Shown: positions 1 through 7,070 of the stretch, one piece after another
Layout of the letters: every line of letters starts with the position of its first letter
Position numbering within the stretch: position 1 is the stretch's first letter
Origin: Pseudomonadota bacterium
GTDB taxonomy: Bacteria > Pseudomonadota > Alphaproteobacteria > Sphingomonadales > Sphingomonadaceae
Direction of reading: 5' to 3'
Length of the DNA: 28,796 bases
Assembly (NCBI GenBank): GCA_023423775.1
Contig: JAFAEZ010000106.1
Span: forward strand, 1 to 28,796
The notes under the pieces: generated by a model
What the model was told of the DNA's origin: nothing
The model's input: the letters and a program-made list of their open reading frames with translations, nothing else
Database searches by the model: none
Translations under genes and position numbers: made by a program

Positions 1-63
1 ATCGGGCGCTGGTTCCTCGGCGGGATCCGTCGCGCGCCGGCCGACGCGCCTAGCGAGGTCTGA
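1..63 (+). CDS. Possible C-terminal tail of a gene that begins left of the window
   Basis: From the first base an open frame runs for 20 codons to a TGA at 61-63 and ends in the residues APSEV. It would converge on the ATP12-type gene and overlap its stop by 14 bp, which fits the packing seen elsewhere here. The fragment is too short to identify, and an open frame of 20 codons in GC-rich DNA can arise by chance. Confidence 0.3.
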   Translation: MGRWFLGGIRRAPADAPSEV

Positions 64-748
64 GCAGCGTCAGGAAGCGGTAGCCGGCCTCGAAGTCGCG
101 GCGGCGGTTCTCCAGGGCCGCCGCGGCTTCGGCATCCTCGCCCCATTGTTCGGTCTGAAAGGCTTCGTCGACCGTCGCCGCCTCCCACGCCCGGTTGAGA
201 TCGACCGCATCCTCGGCCAACGCCAGCGCGATCACCAGCGAGCCGCTGATCGTCACCAACGGCGCAAGGCCGGCGAGCTCGAACGGGTCGAGCACGGAGA
301 CAGCCTGGCGCAGCTGCTTCAGCGTCATTTCGTGCTGCGCCTTATGGATGATCCCGCAGACGATCTCGAAATCGACGTCGAACCGACGCCGCGCCCAGGC
401 CAGGATCGGGTCCCAATGCTCGACCTGGCGTTCGACCAGCGCATTGGGGTGATCGGCGCGATAACAAAGCAAATCGCTTTCGCCATAGGAAGAGAGGCCG
501 CGCGCGAATGCCTCCCGGTCGGTCGCCACGCGGTCGATCGCCGCGTTGGCGAGGCCGGTCAGCGGCATCGAGCGCGGATCGACCTTCTCGCCCTGCGCGT
601 CCCATTCGGCCGCGATCGCGCCGGCCACCGCCTCGCTCGGCACGACCAGCGGATGGCGCGCCGGCGTCTTTACTGCGCGGTCGTCGAGGAGAATCTCCCA
701 CCCGCCCTCGATCGGGCGGGCCGAGGCCTGCTTGTAGAAGCGCTTCAT
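50..748 (-). CDS. ATP12-family F1-ATP synthase assembly chaperone
   Basis: The 232-residue protein matches the ATP12 family as known in mitochondria and alphaproteobacteria, where it binds the F1 alpha subunit before it joins the beta subunit. Visible family features are the N-terminal FYKQAS segment, the LDDRAVKTPAR stretch near residues 21-31, the AAEWDAQGEKVDPRSMP stretch near residues 47-63, and the DLLCYRAD and HWDPILAWA motifs in the central part. There is no signal peptide or membrane segment, so it acts in the cytoplasm. Its ATG overlaps the stop of the upstream small membrane protein gene in an ATGA, so it is the last gene of the leftward operon that starts at crcB. The F1Fo genes are not in this window. 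The family assignment is by remembered similarity. Confidence 0.9.
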   Translation of the reverse strand: MKRFYKQASARPIEGGWEILLDDRAVKTPARHPLVVPSEAVAGAIAAEWDAQGEKVDPRSMPLTGLANAAIDRVATDREAFARGLSSYGESDLLCYRADHPNALVERQVEHWDPILAWARRRFDVDFEIVCGIIHKAQHEMTLKQLRQAVSVLDPFELAGLAPLVTISGSLVIALALAEDAVDLNRAWEAATVDEAFQTEQWGEDAEAAAALENRRRDFEAGYRFLTLLRPR

Positions 749-975
749 GGCTCAGGCGTCCGCCATTTGCGCGCCAGATATTTCGGCGCGCCGAAGCTGG
801 CGAAGAGGCCGATCAGCGCCATCGGAATGCCGATCTCGGGCGCCCCGCCTTCGCGAGCCATGTCGGTCTGCCAGATGAGCAGGCCGATCAGCACCACGAC
901 CGTAGCGGCGATCCGCACCACGTTCATCATGATGAAGCGGCTGCGCCACATCGCCTGTTCCTGTTGGGGAGTCAT
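745..975 (-). CDS. Small two-helix membrane protein of unknown function
   Basis: This 76-residue protein has two hydrophobic stretches, about residues 19-35 and 46-63, separated by a short charged loop (TDMAREGGAPE), and a basic C-terminus (KYLARKWRTPEP). That suggests a two-pass inner-membrane protein. I do not recognise a family. The case for a real gene is positional: its start overlaps the stop of the HAD phosphatase gene as ATGA, and its stop overlaps the start of the ATP12-type gene as ATGA, so the frame is embedded in an operon. A role in F1Fo assembly alongside ATP12 is possible from context but nothing in the sequence shows it. Confidence 0.75.
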   Translation of the reverse strand: MTPQQEQAMWRSRFIMMNVVRIAATVVVLIGLLIWQTDMAREGGAPEIGIPMALIGLFASFGAPKYLARKWRTPEP

Positions 976-1631
976 GCCTTCGCCTTTGCGAGTTCGAGGA
1001 TGTCCAGAGGGTGGGCGACGATATGGTCCGCCCCCGCCGCCAGCAGTTCTTCGGAGCCGTGATAGCCCCAGGTGACGCCGATCGCGGTCACGCCCGCGGC
1101 GCGCGCCATCGCCATGTCGAAACTGGTGTCGCCGATCATCAGGGTCGTCGCCGGCCCCGCGCCGGCCTCGGCCATTGCCTGCTCCACCATCGAAGGGTGC
1201 GGCTTGGACGGGTGGCGGTCCGCCGTCTGCAGCGTGACGAAGCGCGGCTTAAGGCCATGATGTTCGAGACATATCCGCAGGCCGCGATCGGACTTGCCGG
1301 TGGCGACGCCGAGCAGCCAGCCATCCTGGTCGAGCTGCTCGATCAAAGCAGCAATGCCCTCGTAGAGCGGCTCGTCCACCATGCCCTTGCCACGCAGGCG
1401 GTGGAAGGCGAGCTTGTAATCTTCGGCCAGCCGGACGTGGAATTCGGGCTCATGCTCGGGCAGCATCGCCTGCATCGCCTCGACCAGGCTGAGCCCGACG
1501 ACGCGACGGGTCCGATCGCGCTCCGGCGCCTCAAGCCCGGCGCGGGCGAAGCAATCCTCCATCGCCAGGCAGATGTTGATCTGGCTGTCGACCAAGGTCC
1601 CGTCGCAGTCGAAAATGGCAAGCCTGTTCAC
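972..1631 (-). CDS. HAD-superfamily phosphatase, phosphoglycolate phosphatase-like
   Basis: The 219-residue protein has the full set of HAD motifs: DCDGTLVDS (residues 8-16, with D8 as nucleophile and D10 as acid/base), the ATGKS motif II, a lysine in the KPHPS segment, and GDTSFD as the metal-binding motif IV. An alpha-helical cap lies between motifs I and II, which places it in subfamily IA with phosphoglycolate phosphatase (Gph) and pyrophosphatase PpaX. The substrate cannot be read from the sequence. Translation appears to start at a GTG (complement of 1629-1631) that overlaps the stop of the pseudouridine synthase gene as GTGA, so the two are probably translationally coupled. It is cytoplasmic. 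Confidence 0.9.
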   Translation of the reverse strand: MNRLAIFDCDGTLVDSQINICLAMEDCFARAGLEAPERDRTRRVVGLSLVEAMQAMLPEHEPEFHVRLAEDYKLAFHRLRGKGMVDEPLYEGIAALIEQLDQDGWLLGVATGKSDRGLRICLEHHGLKPRFVTLQTADRHPSKPHPSMVEQAMAEAGAGPATTLMIGDTSFDMAMARAAGVTAIGVTWGYHGSEELLAAGADHIVAHPLDILELAKAKA

Positions 1632-2740
1632 GCGCGACCACGTCCCCGGCGCTCGCCCTTGCGCTCCTTGCGGCGCGCCTTGGCCGCAGCCGACATCGCC
1701 TTGCGCTTGCCCTCCGCGGTCTCGGAGAATTTGACTTCGTCGAGCGGCAGGTCGCCCTGCTCGATCTCGAAGCCGAGGGAGGCTAGGCTCTCAGCGAAAT
1801 GTGCCGGCAGCTCGGCGGTCACGTCGATCTGACCGCCATCGGGGTGATCGATGCGGATGCGGCGCGCATGGAGATGGAGCTTGCGGCTGATCGCGCCGGT
1901 CAGGAAAGCGTCCTGGCCGCCATATTTACCGTCGCCGACGATCGGGTGGCCGATCGCCGCCATGTGGACGCGAAGCTGGTGGGTGCGGCCGGTGTGCGGC
2001 TGCAGCTCGACCCAGGCCGCACGATTGCCGGCGCGTTCGATCACCCGATAGCGGGTGCGCGAGGGCAGGCCCTCTTCCTCGTCTACATGCATCTTCTCGC
2101 CGCCAGTGCCGGGCTGCTTGGCGAGCGGCAGGTCGATGAAGCCGTCGCGGATCTCGGGAACGCCCACGACCAGGGCCCAATAGACCTTGCGCGCGGTGCG
2201 GCTCGAAAAGCTCTTCGAGAAAGCGGCTGCCGCGCGGGCGCCGCGCGCCAGCAGAAGCGCGCCGGACGTGTCCTTGTCGAGCCGGTGGACCAGCTTAGGA
2301 CGCTCGCCGCGCTCGTCGGCAAGGCCATCGAGCAGGCCATCGAGATGGGTGTTGGTCTTGGTGCCGCCCTGTGTCGCGAGGCCCGGCGGCTTGTTGACGA
2401 CGAAGGCGGCCTTGTCGCGGTGGATGACCATCTCGTTGACGTAGGCGATCTCGTCGTCGCTCAGCGTGCGGCGCTGCACGATCGGCTTGGCCTTGTCGGG
2501 CGCGGGCGCCTCGGCCGGCGGGACGCGGATGATCTGCCCAGCCTCTATCCGGTCGCCCGGCGCGGCGCGCTTGCCATCGACGCGGAGCTGGCCCGTCCGC
2601 GACCAGCGCGACACGATGTTGAAGGTCGCATCGGGCAGGTTGCGCTTGAACCAGCGGTCGAGCCGGATGCCGTCATCTTCGGCGGCGACGGTGAACTGGC
2701 GGACCTGATCGGAGGCGGCGGTCTTGTCGGTCTTGGTCAT
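1628..2740 (-). CDS. RluA-family 23S rRNA pseudouridine synthase (RluC/RluD type)
   Basis: The 370-residue enzyme has an N-terminal S4 RNA-binding domain (about residues 22-75, starting DDGIRLDRWFKRNLP) followed by a pseudouridine synthase domain. The catalytic motif HRLDKDTSG spans residues 152-160, with D155 as the nucleophile, and the later motif GRTHQLRVHMA is present. These features define the RluC/RluD group, which modifies uridines in 23S rRNA; the exact target is not decidable here. The last 25 residues or so are strongly basic (ARRKERKGERRGRG) and extend past the catalytic domain. The frame is open further upstream, but the ATG chosen overlaps the crcB stop as ATGA, and the S4 domain begins just after it. 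It is second in the leftward operon. Confidence 0.92.
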   Translation of the reverse strand: MTKTDKTAASDQVRQFTVAAEDDGIRLDRWFKRNLPDATFNIVSRWSRTGQLRVDGKRAAPGDRIEAGQIIRVPPAEAPAPDKAKPIVQRRTLSDDEIAYVNEMVIHRDKAAFVVNKPPGLATQGGTKTNTHLDGLLDGLADERGERPKLVHRLDKDTSGALLLARGARAAAAFSKSFSSRTARKVYWALVVGVPEIRDGFIDLPLAKQPGTGGEKMHVDEEEGLPSRTRYRVIERAGNRAAWVELQPHTGRTHQLRVHMAAIGHPIVGDGKYGGQDAFLTGAISRKLHLHARRIRIDHPDGGQIDVTAELPAHFAESLASLGFEIEQGDLPLDEVKFSETAEGKRKAMSAAAKARRKERKGERRGRGRA

Positions 2741-3114
2741 GCGGGGGCCTTGGCGAGCCAGAGGCCCAAAATGAGGAGCATCACCGAACCGGCGACGGAG
2801 GAAACGGCATAAGCGGCGGCGAGCACGGCCTCGCCGCGCTGGAGCATCTGCACCATCTCCAGGCTGAAGCCGGAGAAAGTGGTGAAACCGCCGAGCAGGC
2901 CGACGCCGGCAAACAGCAAAAGCGGCTCGTCCGGCGCGCCCTGGCGCAGGACGATTCCGGCGAGCAGGCCCATCAGCAGGCTGCCGCCAAGATTGATGAT
3001 CCACGTGCCCCAGGGGAAGGCCGGACCGAGCATATGCAGCGCCAGCCTGCTGACGTGATAGCGCAGGCCGGCGCCGAGCGCGCCGCCGAGCATGATGAGA
3101 AGCAGGTTGGGCAT
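2737..3114 (-). CDS. crcB: CrcB/Fluc fluoride ion channel
   Basis: The 125-residue membrane protein has four hydrophobic segments and the signature CrcB motifs: GGALGAGLRY near residues 10-19, GTWIINLGGSLLMG near 36-49 with the conserved asparagine, and GGFTTFSGFSLE near 75-86 with the phenylalanine-rich pore segment. CrcB dimers export fluoride across the inner membrane and protect enolase and pyrophosphatases. The length is normal for a single-gene homodimeric Fluc. It opens the leftward operon with the pseudouridine synthase, HAD phosphatase and ATP12-type genes. I looked for a fluoride riboswitch in the 60 bp upstream and saw none. Confidence 0.93.
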   Translation of the reverse strand: MPNLLLIMLGGALGAGLRYHVSRLALHMLGPAFPWGTWIINLGGSLLMGLLAGIVLRQGAPDEPLLLFAGVGLLGGFTTFSGFSLEMVQMLQRGEAVLAAAYAVSSVAGSVMLLILGLWLAKAPA

Positions 3115-3174
3115 GGCCGGCGATGTAGCGAGGCCGAACCCGATCCGCCAGTGCCCAGGCCGCGGGGGCGGGCG

Positions 3175-3849
3175 TCAGCCGCTATTTGCGATCAGCGCGA
3201 CGTCGGTGCCGCCGTCTTTGAGCGGCGTCAGGATCAGGAAATAGGCGGCGCCGGCCGCATCGGTGCCCGCAAGCACGAGATCGGCGCCGCGCTGCTGCTG
3301 TTCGGACGAATAGCCGGCGTCGATCGCGCGGGCCCGATACCAGTCGCGCAGCCGCGCCGGCGCCTCGCGCGTGGTGAAGGTCACGACGCGCAGCCGGCAG
3401 TCGGCCGCATCCTTGCCCGCGGCCTCGGTTACGCGCCCGCCCGGATAGACAGCAAAGGCGGCGGGCAAGCGGCGGACCCAGGCCGCATCATGGTCAAGCC
3501 CGTCTTCGCCGCAGCGCGTCGCTTCTGCGGCAAGGCCCGCACCCGGCTGGCCAGCGCTCGCCGGCGCAGGCGCGGACCGGCCGGCACTCTCCGCACCGAC
3601 GGGATATTGGGCCTGGACCGGCGTCTCGGGCGGACGGACCGCATTGCGATTGGATTGCTGGACGAGATCGCGGTCGACCATGATCTGGTCTTCGAGCGCG
3701 CTGGTCAGCGCGGGATCGGTGTCGTTGGCCGCGATCGTGTTGTCGAGATTGGCGAGCTCGGCCTCGTCGGAATTGCGGCCGCAGGCTGCGAGCATCACCA
3801 ATGCCGCGAAAGTGGCAAAATGGACGAGCGGGGTGAGGCGCCTGATCAT
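3175..3849 (-). CDS. Probable lipoprotein, paralog of the lipoprotein at 4286-4789
   Basis: The 224-residue protein starts with a lipoprotein signal: basic MIRR, a hydrophobic stretch, then the lipobox LAAC with the lipidated cysteine at residue 23. A low-complexity Ala/Pro linker (about residues 75-105) precedes a C-terminal domain of about 110 residues. That domain contains YPGGRVTEA, then FTTREAP followed by DWYRARA. The same succession, YPGAKVSGL then ATTDAP then AWYRDPARA, occurs in the lipoprotein encoded 440 bp upstream, so the two look like relatives. The function is unknown. A ribosome-binding site (AGGAT) precedes the ATG. It is separated by 60 bp from crcB and may be transcribed with it. 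Confidence 0.78.
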   Translation of the reverse strand: MIRRLTPLVHFATFAALVMLAACGRNSDEAELANLDNTIAANDTDPALTSALEDQIMVDRDLVQQSNRNAVRPPETPVQAQYPVGAESAGRSAPAPASAGQPGAGLAAEATRCGEDGLDHDAAWVRRLPAAFAVYPGGRVTEAAGKDAADCRLRVVTFTTREAPARLRDWYRARAIDAGYSSEQQQRGADLVLAGTDAAGAAYFLILTPLKDGGTDVALIANSG

Positions 3850-3929
3850 GGCCTATCCTATGCCATGATTCGCCCGGTCGATGGGTGATCGGACGTAGTT
3901 AATCTGGGGGTCTTAGTGGCTCTGTCCTA

Positions 3930-4283
3930 TTATCGGACTTTCCAATATTCAAAGGTTTCCGCCTGGACCGAGGCAATGAAACGCTCGGCTTCGGGCCCTT
4001 CCCATGGGCCTTCATAGCCGCGACTGCGCGCTCCGCCCGCAACCCACCAGCCCTGGCCGGGAATGCCGTCGCTCTGGCGGACGACCAGCACCGCCAATTC
4101 GGGCTCGCCCCGCGCCTCGGCCTCTTGGTCGACCGTGCCGAGCACCGCGCAGAGCTGGCGCATCTTGGGCCGCGAGAAATGATAGCCGAGTTGCTCCAGC
4201 ATCTCCGAATAAGTGAGGGCATGGCCGGCGCGCGCGGCGGCGACGAGATGGGCGCGCACCTCCTCCGGATCGGCCAGCGCCAT
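3930..4283 (-). CDS. Small conserved-looking protein of unknown function
   Basis: The 117-residue protein has no signal peptide or membrane segment. The N-terminal half (ADPEEVRAHLVAAARAGHALTYSEML...) reads like a small winged-helix fold, with LTYSEMLEQLGY followed by a second helix RPKMRQLCAVLGTV. It continues into PELAVLVVRQSDGIPGQGWW, a pattern like those I know from small stand-alone bacterial proteins of unknown role. I see no phosphoribosyltransferase, nuclease or kinase motif. The gene starts 2 bp after the stop of the upstream lipoprotein gene, so the two are very likely cotranscribed. It lies between two related lipoproteins, which may mean it works with them, but nothing in the sequence shows a cell-envelope link. 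Confidence 0.75.
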   Translation of the reverse strand: MALADPEEVRAHLVAAARAGHALTYSEMLEQLGYHFSRPKMRQLCAVLGTVDQEAEARGEPELAVLVVRQSDGIPGQGWWVAGGARSRGYEGPWEGPEAERFIASVQAETFEYWKVR

Positions 4284-4285
4284 GC

Positions 4286-4789
4286 TCAGCGACGGTCGCG
4301 GAAGACCAGCCGCCCATCGGTTCCGGTGCCGCGCGGCGCGATCTTGACGGTGAACGGGTCGCCATCGTCCTTCTGCGTCGCCTCGATGCGGTAGCCCGCG
4401 CCTTCACGGGCGGCGGAAGAGACGGCGAAGGCGTCGGCGCGGGCCGGGTCGCGATACCAGGCCGCGACCTTGTCGGGCGCATCGGTCGTGGCGAAGGCCA
4501 GTTCGACCCCGCCGCCGCTGCGATCGCCCTCGATATGCAGGCCGCTCACCTTGGCGCCCGGATAGAAGATGTCACTGTCCCTGTCGGTATCGGCATTGAT
4601 TGCGTCGGGAATGTCGAGCTTGAGGTCGAAGCCCGGCGCCTTGATCGACAATTGCCCTTCCTCGGCCTTGCCCTCGGGCGACGCTTCGCCACTCGAATTG
4701 GCGTCCGCGGCGGCATCCTCCTTGCCGACGCGCGCCTCGCAGGCGGTCAGCAAGGCAAGCGTCGTGATCAAGGCGAAAGGCGTCTTCAT
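4286..4789 (-). CDS. Probable lipoprotein, paralog of the lipoprotein at 3175-3849
   Basis: The 167-residue protein has a classic lipoprotein signal, MKTPFALITTLALLTAC, with the lipidated cysteine at residue 17, then an acidic, Ala/Ser/Glu-rich linker to about residue 45. The following domain contains KAPGFDLKLDIPDA, FYPGAKVSGLHIEG, ATTDAPDKVAAWYRDPARAD and a C-terminal TVKIAPRGTGTD. The central part matches the C-terminal domain of the larger lipoprotein at 3175-3849. The WYR segment resembles modules in small secreted proteins that read roughly F-T-x-x-x-P-x-x-V-x-x-[FW]-Y. A strong ribosome-binding site (GGGGAGA) precedes the ATG. No enzyme motif is visible; the likely location is the periplasmic face of a membrane. 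Confidence 0.8.
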   Translation of the reverse strand: MKTPFALITTLALLTACEARVGKEDAAADANSSGEASPEGKAEEGQLSIKAPGFDLKLDIPDAINADTDRDSDIFYPGAKVSGLHIEGDRSGGGVELAFATTDAPDKVAAWYRDPARADAFAVSSAAREGAGYRIEATQKDDGDPFTVKIAPRGTGTDGRLVFRDRR

Positions 4790-4825
4790 GGCCGTCTCCC
4801 CGGCAGATGGAGATTCATATTTAGC

Positions 4826-5467
4826 CTATTGGACGGCGGGGACCAGTTCGAACACTTCGATCACAGCGCCCACACGCGGCCACGGCATCACCAGCCGCCA
4901 GCGGAACGGACCGACCCGTTCGACCACGCCGGCGAGGTCGCGCTTCTCATCATCGCCATAAGCGAGCGGAGCGGTCTCGTCGCCGAGCGCCATCGAGCCG
5001 AGGAAGATGTGGCGATCGTCGCGTTCGGGATAGATGAAGCCGGCGGGGCGCTGCGACCCGGTCTGCTTGACGATTGTAAGCGTGTCGCCGTCGACGTCGA
5101 CATAGCAGAAGAAGGGCTTGTACGCCGCGAATGCCGGGCCGCGGCCACCCTGCCGGCCGAGCTTGACGACCCGGCAATGATAGGAGCCGGGCGGGGGCGC
5201 CGCCCGCGGCAAGGCGGCGTCCGGATCGAGCAAGGCGCCTTCGCTGTCGACGGCACGGCGGAAGCCGCCGCTGCGCGCCTGCTGCAGCCCTTCGCGCCAG
5301 GCCTGATCGAGGCGGTGGATACGGTCGATATCGGCCGGTGCGGCGGCGGCCATCCACTCCGGCTGGTGCTCTTCGACGATCTGGACGGCGGCGGGCGGTG
5401 TCGCCAGCGTCGTGCAGGCCGCGCTGGGCAGCAGGGCCGCGAGCGCCAGTAAACGAAATCGTGTCAT
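4826..5467 (-). CDS. DUF4893-type lipoprotein
   Basis: The 213-residue protein carries a lipoprotein signal (LLALAALLPSAAC, cysteine at residue 18). The mature part matches what I know of DUF4893 proteins, common in sphingomonads: DIDRIHRLDQAWREGLQQAR near residues 46-65, the LLDPDAALPRAAPPPGSYHCRVVKLG stretch near 79-104 (read in two halves), FFCYVDVDGD, and a C-terminal segment ending near PWPRVGAVIEVFELVPA. The function of the domain is unknown to me. A GGAAGG ribosome-binding site lies before the ATG. It stands alone on the left side of a divergent intergenic region shared with the rarD-like gene, 36 bp upstream of the next lipoprotein gene, and may be cotranscribed with it. Confidence 0.85.
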   Translation of the reverse strand: MTRFRLLALAALLPSAACTTLATPPAAVQIVEEHQPEWMAAAAPADIDRIHRLDQAWREGLQQARSGGFRRAVDSEGALLDPDAALPRAAPPPGSYHCRVVKLGRQGGRGPAFAAYKPFFCYVDVDGDTLTIVKQTGSQRPAGFIYPERDDRHIFLGSMALGDETAPLAYGDDEKRDLAGVVERVGPFRWRLVMPWPRVGAVIEVFELVPAVQ

Positions 5468-5524
5468 CGTGCCGCCTTCCCCACGAAGGCCCCCCAGAGC
5501 CCAAGAGGTGGACGTTCAAGGTTA

Positions 5525-5539
5525 ATTTTAAGTTAAAAT
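5525..5539. promoter_or_regulatory. AT-rich perfect palindrome between divergent genes
   Basis: ATTTTAA-G-TTAAAAT is a perfect inverted repeat of 7-bp arms around one base. It sits in the 149-bp region between the DUF4893 gene (leftward) and the rarD-like gene (rightward). A tract this AT-rich is conspicuous in such GC-rich DNA and is a plausible promoter or operator site. No regulator can be assigned. Confidence 0.3.
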
Positions 5540-5616
5540 GCGGCGGGCGGAAGCGAAAGCGCGGCTGCGGCTGGCCCTCGCTTGTTTACGGCCCTGCCCT
5601 CCTTTAGGGGCCCGCC

Positions 5617-6567
5617 ATGACCAACGATCATGCCCGCAGTCGCGCCGGACTCTTCCTGGGTCTTGGCGCCTATTTCCTGTGGGGCTTCCTGCCGCTCTAC
5701 TTCAAGCTGCTCGCCGGCCTGTTGCCGACCGAGATCGTCGCCCATCGCATTCTGTGGTCGTTGGTCTTCCTCGCCGTACTGGCGACGGCCTGGAAGCGCT
5801 GGGGCTCAATCCGCGAGGCGCTGCGCACGCCGCGCGTGATGCCGATGCTGCTCGCCACATCGGTGCTGATCGCGGCCAACTGGCTGGTCTATATCTGGGC
5901 GGTGCTGAACGGCCACGTGCTGGAGGGCAGCCTCGGTTATTATCTCAATCCCCTGGTCAACGTCCTGCTCGGCGTCGTGCTGCTCAAGGAGAAATTGAGC
6001 CGCGCCCAGATTTTCGCCGTCGGTTTGGCCTCGGCCGGCGTTGCGGTCCTCGCCTTCGGCGCCGGCGGCGGATTGTGGATCAGCCTCACTTTGGCCTGCA
6101 CCTTCGCCGTCTACGGCTTCATCCGGAAGGTCGCGCCGGTCGAATCGCTGGAGGGGCTTTCGATCGAGACGGCCTTGCTCGCGCCGGTCGCCCTCGTCTG
6201 GCTGTTCTGGCTCGAGCAGGAAGGCAGCGGCGCGATGCCGATGGACCTCGTCACTACCTTGCTGGTGATCGGCGCCGGCCTCGTCACGGCGGTGCCGCTG
6301 CTGCTGTTCGCGGCCGCGGCCAAGCGCCTGCCTTATTCGACGCTCGGCTTTCTCCAATATGTCGCGCCCTCGATCCAGTTCCTGCTCGCCGTCCTCTTGT
6401 TCGGCGAGAAACTGACCACCGCGCACATGATCTGCTTCGCCGCGATCTGGAGCGCGCTCGTCATCTTCGCCGTCGACGGCATCCGCGCCGGACGGCGGGC
6501 CTCGCGGGCGCGGCGGGCGGAGGCGGACAAGGCCGCGGCTTGCGTCGAGCCCTGCTCCGTCCCATGA
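5617..6567 (+). CDS. rarD: RarD-type EamA/DMT-superfamily permease
   Basis: The 316-residue protein has about ten hydrophobic segments in two EamA repeats and matches RarD: the N-terminal AYFLWGFLPLYFKLL, EIVAHRILWSLVFL, the NWLVYIWAVLNGHVLEGSLGYY stretch near residues 88-109, NPLVNVLLGV and LKEKLSRAQ, then in the second half GLVTAVPLLLFAAAAKRLPYS and LGFLQYVAPSIQFLLAVLLFGEKL. RarD proteins are inner-membrane drug/metabolite transporters; E. coli RarD was named for a chloramphenicol-related phenotype and its natural substrate is unclear. The ATG follows an AGGGG ribosome-binding site 6 bp away. The C-terminal 30 residues are basic and cytosolic. A small membrane protein gene starts 7 bp downstream. 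Confidence 0.88.
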   Translation: MTNDHARSRAGLFLGLGAYFLWGFLPLYFKLLAGLLPTEIVAHRILWSLVFLAVLATAWKRWGSIREALRTPRVMPMLLATSVLIAANWLVYIWAVLNGHVLEGSLGYYLNPLVNVLLGVVLLKEKLSRAQIFAVGLASAGVAVLAFGAGGGLWISLTLACTFAVYGFIRKVAPVESLEGLSIETALLAPVALVWLFWLEQEGSGAMPMDLVTTLLVIGAGLVTAVPLLLFAAAAKRLPYSTLGFLQYVAPSIQFLLAVLLFGEKLTTAHMICFAAIWSALVIFAVDGIRAGRRASRARRAEADKAAACVEPCSVP

Positions 6568-6574
6568 TCAAGCG

Positions 6575-6796
6575 ATGCTGAACCTCGTCTCGCTCGTCAT
6601 CGGCGCGATCGCCCTGATCCTCACCGCGGTCGCCTTCCTCCCCCTGCTCGGCTGGATGAACTGGTTCTTCCTGCCGATCGCGGTCGTCGGCCTCGCCGTC
6701 GGCGCGATCGCGGACGGCAAGAGCGGGCGCAACCTCAACCTGGTCGTGCTGGTGATCGGGATCCTCCGCCTGATGCTCGGCGGCGGCATCTTCTAA
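6575..6796 (+). CDS. Small hydrophobic membrane protein of unknown function
   Basis: The 73-residue protein is almost entirely hydrophobic, with three closely spaced segments (about residues 2-22, 28-47 and 55-72) and one polar loop, ADGKSGRNLN. It lacks a cleavable signal and should sit in the inner membrane. I do not recognise the family. It begins 7 bp after the rarD-like stop and is probably cotranscribed with it. Its TAA overlaps the stop of the convergent small gene by 4 bp. The reading frame, hydrophobic pattern and spacing make it more likely real than not. Confidence 0.65.
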   Translation: MLNLVSLVIGAIALILTAVAFLPLLGWMNWFFLPIAVVGLAVGAIADGKSGRNLNLVVLVIGILRLMLGGGIF

Positions 6797-7014
6797 GTCC
6801 TGACGTCGCCCAAGGCGGCGAACCATTCGCGCTTGCAGACTTCGCCGTCATCGGCGGTGAGGAAGGCTTCGCCGCCCATCGCCTCGGCGCGGGCGCGGGC
6901 CTCGGCCCAGGCTTCCTGCGGGGTGGCGTGGGTGCTGGCCTGACCGGGCAGTCCCTCCTCGCGGACGATCCAGCTCTCGCCGCTCTTCATCGCCCAGAAA
7001 TTGCGTCCCGTCAT
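6793..7014 (-). CDS. Small DUF2188-like protein
   Basis: The 73-residue protein resembles DUF2188 proteins, small proteins that combine a W-x-V-x-x-E-G segment with an alanine-rich helix: here SWIVREEGLPGQASTHATPQ, then EAWAEARARAEAMGG and EAFLTADDGEVCKREWF. The function of the family is unknown to me. A strong ribosome-binding site (GGGGAGAG) precedes the ATG, which supports translation. No signal peptide is present. It lies alone between the rarD-like pair and the sensory operon and has no obvious partner. Confidence 0.7.
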   Translation of the reverse strand: MTGRNFWAMKSGESWIVREEGLPGQASTHATPQEAWAEARARAEAMGGEAFLTADDGEVCKREWFAALGDVRT

Positions 7015-7070
7015 CGATCCGCTCTCCCCCAGTTATTTTTGAGGGAGCGTAACCGATGTTATTGGACGCG

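Noticed and set aside
3115..3174. Fluoride riboswitch ahead of crcB
   Set aside because: I looked for the conserved pseudoknot core in the 60 bp upstream on the minus strand and did not see it; the space is also very short.
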